Assembly (NCBI GenBank): GCA_947258835.1
Contig: CAMYJY010000048.1
Coordinates: forward strand, 1-10,269
Direction of reading: 5' to 3'
DNA length: 10,269 nt
DNA from: an uncultured Pirellulales bacterium
GTDB lineage: Bacteria; Planctomycetota; Planctomycetia; Pirellulales; Lacipirellulaceae
The first letter of the stretch is position 1; every line of letters begins with the position of its first letter. This document shows, in pieces, positions 7,014 through 10,269 of this stretch. The notes beneath the pieces were generated by a model. That model saw only the letters and a program-made list of their open reading frames with translations. It made no database searches and was not told the origin of the DNA. The translations under genes were made by a program, and so were the position numbers.

Positions 7014-8468
7014 TTGAGAACTTTACTTCAACACAGTCTGCGTTTGGTAAGCCCCCGAGAGCTCGCGGTGGGCATCTGCTTTCTCTTCCTGGTGACAACA
7101 CCTGCCGGCCGGTGTGTCGGTACCGAACAATCGATTTCTGGCTACCGAGTGCAGTTGCACCTAGCGGTGTCGGCGATGACCATGCCGTCTGGCAAACTAG
7201 CGCGCGATTTATCAGAAAAAATTCACCAGCGTCTTCAGGCTACGATCTACCCGTTGTGGCAAACGCACATCGTCCTGGTCCAAGGCCCTCAAAAGCATCA
7301 GCTGCAGAGGAGTTTGCGTGACTTCAGTCTGCCGCCCCCACCTGCGGAGAACGAGGCGGAATGCGACAAGCAGTTTTATCTTGGTGTGCGCGAGACAGCA
7401 ACCGGTTATCGACTGGCCTGCCGGGAATACGATGTTACCATCGGCCGTTGGGGACCGGTGCAGGAGCAGACCGTAGTCCAACGCCGCCTGCTGATTGCGC
7501 AGTGTTTGGACTTACTCCGAGCCACCTTTGCGCCGCTGGCCATCGTGCGTCCGCATCCGGCAGAGAAAAATCAAGTCTTGCTGCATTTTCGCGGCAGCGG
7601 ACTGCCGTCCCAGCACGAGGAAAACCTATTTTACCATCTCGGGGATGTTTATCAGGCGGTGCTTGTGCGCAGCGGACCTCAGGGGGCGGTTCAAGGCATC
7701 CGTCAGGTGCCCTGGACTTTCATCACCCTGGAGCAAAACCTACCCACCGGTGGGGTCGGTCAGGTCCACTCGGGCATCCGCACCCCTTTGGGTATGCGGC
7801 GCCGTGGTCGGGTCGAGCATGTGGCCATTGGTCTTCGTTCTCACCCGGGCACCACCAAAATCCGCTTTCATGCCCGGCACGACGTAAACCAGGGTTTAAG
7901 TGGTTATGAAGTGTATGTCCGCGACTCCACCGACCGAGCCAGTCGGCTGCTGGGCTCCACCGATACCCAGGGGACGATCTCCATTGCCCCCAGCAAGCAG
8001 CCGGTGCAAACCCTCTTCTTGCGGAGCGAGGGACAGCTGTTGGCCAAAGTGCCGGTAGTCGCGGAGGCTGGTGCGGAAATTGCCGTCCCCGTGGCCGACG
8101 ACCTCGCCCGCCTGCGGGCTCAATCCGTCCTGACGGCACTGCAAGAACAATTGACCGACTTGGTAGCGCGTCGCCAAATTCTGATCGCTCGCATCCGCCA
8201 GGCGCTGGAGACGGGCCAACTGGAGACGGCCGACGCATTGCTGGATAGCTTGGACGATTTGCCGGGACGGGCCCAGTTTGACCAGCTGCTGTCCTCTGCC
8301 GAGAACAATCGGCGCCACCGCTCGTCGGATCCTCAGGTCCAGGCTCGGATGGAACAGTTGTTTGCCGCGACCCGCAAACTGTTGGGCAGATTTTTAGGTT
8401 TGCGGGAAGTGTCTCAGTTGCGAAAAGAACTCGACGCCGCCCGCAGCGCGACGGAGGCTGGGGAGTAA
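7014..8468 (+). CDS. exported protein of unknown function, 484 aa
   Basis: I do not recognise the family. The first in-frame start is TTG at 7014, with a GGAGG (6996-7000) 13 nt before it, which is longer than ideal spacing. This start gives MRTLLQHSLRLVSPRELAVG followed by a hydrophobic stretch (ICFLFLVTTPAGRCV, 21-35), a plausible signal peptide. A GTG at codon 19 is the alternative but would leave the hydrophobic stretch without basic residues. Residues 43-190 look like a mixed alpha/beta domain (YRVQLHLAVSAMTMPSGKLA; TIYPLWQTHIVLVQG). Residues 185-360 are mainly beta with Gly/Arg-rich turns (GMRRRGRVEHVAIGLRSHPG), and 297-357 read like a beta-sandwich domain (GYEVYVRDS, TISIAPSKQPVQTLFLRSEG). 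Residues 362-480 are strongly helical and charged, possibly coiled-coil. It follows the operon hairpin and a 144-nt gap, so it may be transcribed separately, though all genes up to here share a strand. An envelope role alongside the preceding operon is only a guess. Confidence 0.75.
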   Translation: MRTLLQHSLRLVSPRELAVGICFLFLVTTPAGRCVGTEQSISGYRVQLHLAVSAMTMPSGKLARDLSEKIHQRLQATIYPLWQTHIVLVQGPQKHQLQRSLRDFSLPPPPAENEAECDKQFYLGVRETATGYRLACREYDVTIGRWGPVQEQTVVQRRLLIAQCLDLLRATFAPLAIVRPHPAEKNQVLLHFRGSGLPSQHEENLFYHLGDVYQAVLVRSGPQGAVQGIRQVPWTFITLEQNLPTGGVGQVHSGIRTPLGMRRRGRVEHVAIGLRSHPGTTKIRFHARHDVNQGLSGYEVYVRDSTDRASRLLGSTDTQGTISIAPSKQPVQTLFLRSEGQLLAKVPVVAEAGAEIAVPVADDLARLRAQSVLTALQEQLTDLVARRQILIARIRQALETGQLETADALLDSLDDLPGRAQFDQLLSSAENNRRHRSSDPQVQARMEQLFAATRKLLGRFLGLREVSQLRKELDAARSATEAGE

Positions 8469-8494
8469 ATTTTGTGTCGGGCGGAGGGACATGA

Positions 8495-8525
8495 GCTGTT
8501 TTGGCGATAGCCACGGTTCTACAGC
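8495..8525 (+). terminator. possible hairpin after the 484-aa gene
   Basis: GCTGT (8495-8499) pairs with ACAGC (8521-8525), enclosing a tighter TGGC-GATA-GCCA hairpin (8502-8513). A second weak stem, GGTGGG (8545-8550) with CCCACC (8562-8567), follows. Neither has a T-run. The position, 27 nt after a stop and before a separate promoter, fits termination, but the stems are short. Confidence 0.3.
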
Positions 8526-8579
8526 AAATTTCGCAGGTGGCACGGGTGGGCCGGAAAGTGTCCCACCTGGGGACAGCCT

Positions 8580-8608
8580 CCGACACCGAGTTGTATTTGT
8601 TGTATAAT
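8580..8608 (+). promoter_or_regulatory. sigma70-like promoter for the protease/toxin-antitoxin operon
   Basis: A perfect -10 box TATAAT (8603-8608) lies 17 nt downstream of CCGACA (8580-8585), which matches four of six bases of TTGACA. The predicted start near 8615 leaves a short leader of about 15 nt before the ATG at 8630. The box sits in an AT-rich patch that contrasts with the GC-rich sequence upstream, so this operon is probably transcribed independently of the preceding gene. Confidence 0.6.
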
Positions 8609-8629
8609 TTCAGTGGACAGAGAGATTGA

Positions 8630-9067
8630 ATGACTCCCCTCATCCCGCATAAGATATCTGGTATGGGCACGATTTATACGAGTTGCAAGGTCGAGAATCA
8701 CGTGCACCGGTCTAAGTCGGTGCGCGTTCCCAAGCTTTTGGTGGATACTGGCAGCGAATACACTTGGCTTCCCACGGCCAAACTCGTGAAGATCGGTGTC
8801 CAACGGGAAAAGAAGGACATTCAGTTTGTGATGGCAAACGGTGAGGTTGTCACCAGAAATGTCGGGTTCGCCATCCTAACTGTTGGCAAGGCATTCACGA
8901 TTGACGAGGTCGTCTTTGCCGAACCCGGGGATCTGCTTCTCTTAGGCGCGCGAACCCTCGAGGGGTTGAATCTCGCCGTCGACTCCGCGAAGAAGAAGCT
9001 CGTGGCTGATTTCAGTAAGATAAAAGGTAGCATCCAAGTTTCAGGTATTGTGGAGAGGAGAAAATGA
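8630..9067 (+). CDS. retropepsin-like (clan AA) aspartic protease
   Basis: A 145-aa protein carrying the single-lobe retroviral-type aspartic protease signature. VPKLLVDTGSEYTWLP (residues 33-48) has the catalytic Asp39 in the DTGS motif, and DLLLLGARTLEGLNLAVD (101-118) is the second hydrophobic-hydrophobic-Gly element with Gly106. FVMANGEVVTRNVGFAILTVG (67-86) supplies the beta strands and probable flap. One lobe implies an active homodimer. There is no signal peptide or membrane helix, so it is likely cytoplasmic. The start at 8630 has an AGAGAG-type ribosome site; the in-frame ATG at 8663 (MGTIYTSCKV) looks more like the start of small bacterial relatives and is a fair alternative. Its stop overlaps the next ATG by 4 nt, tying it to the antitoxin-like and ParE-like genes. 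Substrates are unknown; cleavage of the neighbouring antitoxin is speculative. Confidence 0.82.
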   Translation: MTPLIPHKISGMGTIYTSCKVENHVHRSKSVRVPKLLVDTGSEYTWLPTAKLVKIGVQREKKDIQFVMANGEVVTRNVGFAILTVGKAFTIDEVVFAEPGDLLLLGARTLEGLNLAVDSAKKKLVADFSKIKGSIQVSGIVERRK

Positions 9068-9282
9068 TGCACATTGTCGTGAGCGACGATCAGGCACGCA
9101 TTATTCACGGGTCCGAGGGCGGTGTTGAAATCCGAGACGCGAGCGGCAACTGCTTGGGGTATGTGGCACGTGGTTTTGACGACAGAGATATTGCCATTGC
9201 CCAGGAACGGTTGGCCTCGCCGCAACCGCGTTGCACCACGGGTGAAGTATTGGAACACATCGAGACACGGGAAGCAAAATGA
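9064..9282 (+). CDS. small antitoxin-like protein paired with ParE-type toxin
   Basis: A 72-aa acidic protein (MMHIVVSDDQARIIHGSEGG...) from a small family I associate with RelE/ParE-type toxin genes in planctomycetes and cyanobacteria. I recall this from pattern and could not search. Residues 3-32 look like beta hairpins (HIVVSDDQARIIH, GVEIRDASGNCLGYV). Residues 36-71 look helical (RGFDDRDIAIAQERL; TTGEVLEHIETREAK), fitting a toxin-binding tail. Two ATGs are adjacent, at 9064 and 9067. AGGAG (9056-9060) is 6 nt from the second, so MHIVV is the likelier start and the two differ by one residue. The ATGA overlap with the protease stop and another ATGA with the toxin start show translational coupling. 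The partner toxin is broken, so this may now be an orphan antitoxin. Confidence 0.65.
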   Translation: MMHIVVSDDQARIIHGSEGGVEIRDASGNCLGYVARGFDDRDIAIAQERLASPQPRCTTGEVLEHIETREAK

Positions 9283-9470
9283 CTCGATACACCGTGGTCT
9301 GGCCACGGGACGCCGAGGATGATCTGGCGGATATTTGGGTAAACACGGGTGGCACTGGTTGGCCGCAGGCCTACCAGTGTGACGTCAGTCACGAGAGGTT
9401 TGCCCGCAACGCAACCCATCGTAGATGGCACTCGTTAGTCTCCTTGTGCGGCCAAACTTGTTGTATTTGA
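9279..9470 (+). pseudogene. truncated ParE/RelE-type toxin
   Basis: The first ~20 residues (MTRYTVVWPRDAEDDLADIW) are a typical ParE/RelE opening: a beta strand, then the helix with the A-E-D-L pattern. After about residue 23 (base ~9347) the reading frame continues only as Gly-, Cys- and Arg-containing sequence with no toxin character (TGGTGWPQAYQCDVSHERFA...) and stops at 63 aa, where the family is usually ~90-110 aa. I found no continuation of the toxin fold in the other + frames downstream. The lost part would contain the core sheet and C-terminal basic residues, so toxicity is unlikely. The break coincides with a 12-bp imperfect inverted repeat (9353-9379). The start overlaps the antitoxin stop by ATGA, so the gene was once part of a normal operon. 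Confidence 0.65.
9353..9379. repeat. 12-bp imperfect inverted repeat at the point where the ParE frame breaks
   Basis: CACTGGTTGGCC (9353-9364) and GGCCTACCAGTG (9368-9379) are complementary at 11 of 12 positions around the loop GCA. The palindrome TGACGTCA follows at 9380-9387. This strong hairpin lies where ParE similarity is lost, so it may mark the end of an inserted repeat element. Confidence 0.6.
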
Positions 9471-9532
9471 GTCAAATTTTGGAGCGACCAATGGGAGCGA
9501 ACAAACGTCTTCCGAGCGGTAGCTCGCATTGG
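9416..9532. repeat. cluster of short inverted repeats between the two toxin genes
   Basis: Four small palindromes follow one another. CCATC-GTA-GATGG spans 9416-9428. ATTTGA-G-TCAAAT spans 9465-9477 and is flanked by CCAAA (9452-9456) and TTTGG (9478-9482). CGAGC-GGTA-GCTCG spans 9513-9526. CCAATG (9488-9493) pairs with CATTGG (9527-9532) around the last hairpin. A direct repeat GGAGCGA occurs at 9481-9487 and 9494-9500. No gene is supportable in 9471-9571; the density of palindromes suggests a non-coding repeat element. Confidence 0.5.
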
Positions 9533-9534
9533 TT

Positions 9535-9571
9535 CGAGGCCCCCCGGTCAAGCCGGGCAGGCCTTGCCTCG
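9535..9571 (-). terminator. hairpin one base after the MazF stop
   Basis: CGAGGC (9535-9540) pairs with GCCTCG (9566-9571), and inside it CCCGG (9543-9547) pairs with CCGGG (9553-9557) around TCAAG. On the minus strand it begins immediately after the mazF stop codon, a natural place for a terminator of the antitoxin-toxin operon. There is no T-run. Being palindromic, it could also stop + strand transcripts from the broken parE operon. Confidence 0.45.
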
Positions 9572-9883
9572 TTAGAGATCTATGGCAAAGGCTATGGCAT
9601 CTTTTACTTGGAATATTTTTTCTTTGGAGAGCGTGGTAATGAGAGAGCCGATATTGCGCTTCGATACGGTTTGCATATGATCCAAGTTGATAGCACACTC
9701 TTTGCGCATCCCATCTGCTTTTCCCAAAGGCACCTCGGATGGAATATCACGTATGGTGGAGGTGACAGGAGCGACTGTTACATCCGCCAGGTACTCCAGT
9801 ATGGAGTCTCTTGTCAGGATTAACACGGGCCGTTTTTTGTCGGGCTTTGGAAACTTGTACCAACGTATTTCGCCCCGCTTCAT
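9572..9883 (-). CDS. mazF: MazF/PemK-type endoribonuclease toxin
   Basis: A 103-aa toxin of the MazF/PemK/Kid fold, expected to cleave mRNA at short sequence motifs and to be neutralised by the antitoxin encoded just upstream. It opens with MKRGEIRWYKF, the family's first strand. KKRPVLILTRD (16-26) contains the conserved Arg-Pro (Arg18), and VTVAPVTSTIRDIPSEV (35-51) contains the conserved Thr41; by eye these align with the catalytic Arg and Thr of B. subtilis MazF. INLDHMQTVSKRNIG (65-79) is the third conserved block. Length is normal and there is no disruption. I chose the ATG at 9883 because it overlaps the antitoxin stop as ATGA, follows a GGGGGGA ribosome site and matches family starts; a GTG at 9895 would add four residues. 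Downstream, the operon ends in a hairpin. Confidence 0.9.
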   Translation of the reverse strand: MKRGEIRWYKFPKPDKKRPVLILTRDSILEYLADVTVAPVTSTIRDIPSEVPLGKADGMRKECAINLDHMQTVSKRNIGSLITTLSKEKIFQVKDAIAFAIDL

Positions 9884-10113
9884 TTGTCCCCCCACTGTTG
9901 CTCATCATCCCAATCGAGCAGTTCTGTTTCTTGGACCGGATACCGCTCGTATCCTTGGCGATGTTTTTCTTCCAGCAGCAGATCCGTCTTGTGTTGTATG
10001 GCGAGTTTCAAGGCAGCCCGCGTGAATGCAGAGCGCGTGGTATGGAGTCGCTTGGCCCATTGATCCACTTCTTGAATCAGCTCTTCGTCCAAGGTCATTT
10101 GAACTGTTCGCAT
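9880..10113 (-). CDS. ribbon-helix-helix (CopG/MetJ-type) antitoxin
   Basis: A 77-aa antitoxin and probable autorepressor. Residues 1-8 (MRTVQMTL) form the DNA-contacting beta strand, 9-22 (DEELIQEVDQWAKR) helix 1 and 25-40 (TTRSAFTRAALKLAIQ) helix 2, a standard ribbon-helix-helix. The tail is charged and acidic (ETELLDWDDEQQWGDK) and should wrap the toxin. The start at 10113 gives the family-like MRTVQMTLDE and has GGGGA 8 nt before it; an ATG at 10128 would add five residues (MGKNP) but has only a weak ribosome site. The gene precedes and overlaps mazF by 4 nt, the usual antitoxin-first order. The RHH type replaces the AbrB-type MazE of the E. coli system, a common partner swap for MazF toxins. 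Confidence 0.88.
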   Translation of the reverse strand: MRTVQMTLDEELIQEVDQWAKRLHTTRSAFTRAALKLAIQHKTDLLLEEKHRQGYERYPVQETELLDWDDEQQWGDK

Positions 10114-10139
10114 CGGATTTTTCCCCATTCACTGTAGGC

Positions 10140-10155
10140 AGCTATTTCCATAGCT
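10140..10155 (-). promoter_or_regulatory. candidate operator upstream of the antitoxin-mazF pair
   Basis: AGCTAT (10140-10145) and ATAGCT (10150-10155) form a perfect 6-bp inverted repeat with a 4-nt spacer. It lies 27 nt upstream of the chosen antitoxin start and just downstream of a possible -10 box. Ribbon-helix-helix antitoxins generally repress their own operons by binding such palindromes. Confidence 0.45.
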
Positions 10156-10158
10156 ATT

Positions 10159-10187
10159 ATTATCTCAAATATTCCTGTCTCCTTCCC
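10159..10187 (-). promoter_or_regulatory. possible promoter of the antitoxin-mazF operon
   Basis: On the minus strand GATAAT (10164-10159) matches five of six bases of the -10 consensus, inside an AT-rich stretch. The region 16-18 nt upstream (around 10182-10188) is G-rich and a poor -35 match. The predicted start near 10152 falls inside the candidate operator. From 10188 to 10269 I see no gene or signal. Confidence 0.35.
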
Positions 10188-10269
10188 AGGACGATTGCAA
10201 CGATTGCCAAGTCATGCATACCTTGCTTGCTGGATCAGCACGCTACACCGAATACAGCACCAAACACAC

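Noticed and set aside
7723..8670. Open minus-strand frame of 315 codons
   Set aside because: Antisense to the 484-aa gene and its downstream gap; Arg/Pro/Cys-rich low-complexity translation typical of a GC-rich shadow frame.
9105..9431. Minus-strand frame of 108 codons across the antitoxin/ParE region
   Set aside because: Overlaps two coupled + strand genes. Its opening part simply reads the palindromic block, so no coding support beyond the lack of stops.
9513..9545. tRNA-like pieces: a D-arm-like GAGCGGTAGCTC followed by T-loop-like GGTTCGA
   Set aside because: The bases flanking TTCGA do not form a 5-bp T stem, and no anticodon arm or acceptor stem can be drawn. Treated as part of the palindrome cluster.
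9425..9823. Plus-strand frame of 132 codons opposite mazF
   Set aside because: Most of it is antisense to a clear MazF gene, and the translation shows no recognisable domain.
1..10269. CRISPR array, rRNA, complete insertion sequence or integrase
   Set aside because: No regularly spaced direct repeats, rRNA motifs, transposase or recombinase reading frame seen on either strand.

Overview
The window looks like a piece of a GC-rich Planctomycetes chromosome, probably Pirellulales-like. This is inferred from family content: paired ExbD genes next to a very large membrane-tethered TPR/beta-propeller protein, a peptide-binding protein with a TPR-like front half, and a tail of small toxin-antitoxin genes. 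No rRNA or tRNA is present to confirm it. The last ~1.6 kb is visibly more AT-rich than the rest.

Region 1 (1-6910, all + strand) is one tight envelope operon cut by the left edge. It holds an ExbD/TolR-like protein whose 5' end is missing, a second distinct ExbD starting on the base after the first one's stop, then, after 6 nt, a 1218-aa protein (cytoplasmic tail, one membrane helix, helical/TPR segment, WD40/PQQ-like propeller), then, after 20 nt, a 754-aa secreted protein (signal peptide, helical repeats, SBP_bac_5 domain). A perfect 13-bp hairpin lies 12 nt after the last stop. A MotA/TolQ/ExbB partner is expected just upstream. My reading is that a proton-driven ExbB/ExbD motor works with the large tethered protein and the periplasmic binding protein. 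No ABC permease or ATPase is in view.

Region 2 (7014-8468) is one gene for a 484-aa exported protein of unknown function with a TTG start, with hairpins on both sides.

Region 3 (about 8580-9470, + strand) is a small operon with its own sigma70-like promoter. It encodes a retropepsin-like aspartic protease, a 72-aa antitoxin-like protein and the first part of a ParE/RelE-type toxin, joined by 4-nt ATGA overlaps. The toxin keeps only about 20 recognisable residues and then runs into a block of short inverted repeats (9353-9571).

Region 4 (9572-10164, - strand) is a convergent, apparently intact type II toxin-antitoxin pair: a ribbon-helix-helix antitoxin followed by a MazF/PemK toxin with a 4-nt overlap. 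It is preceded by an AT-rich promoter region with a perfect inverted repeat that could be the autoregulatory operator. Nothing supportable was seen between 10165 and 10269.
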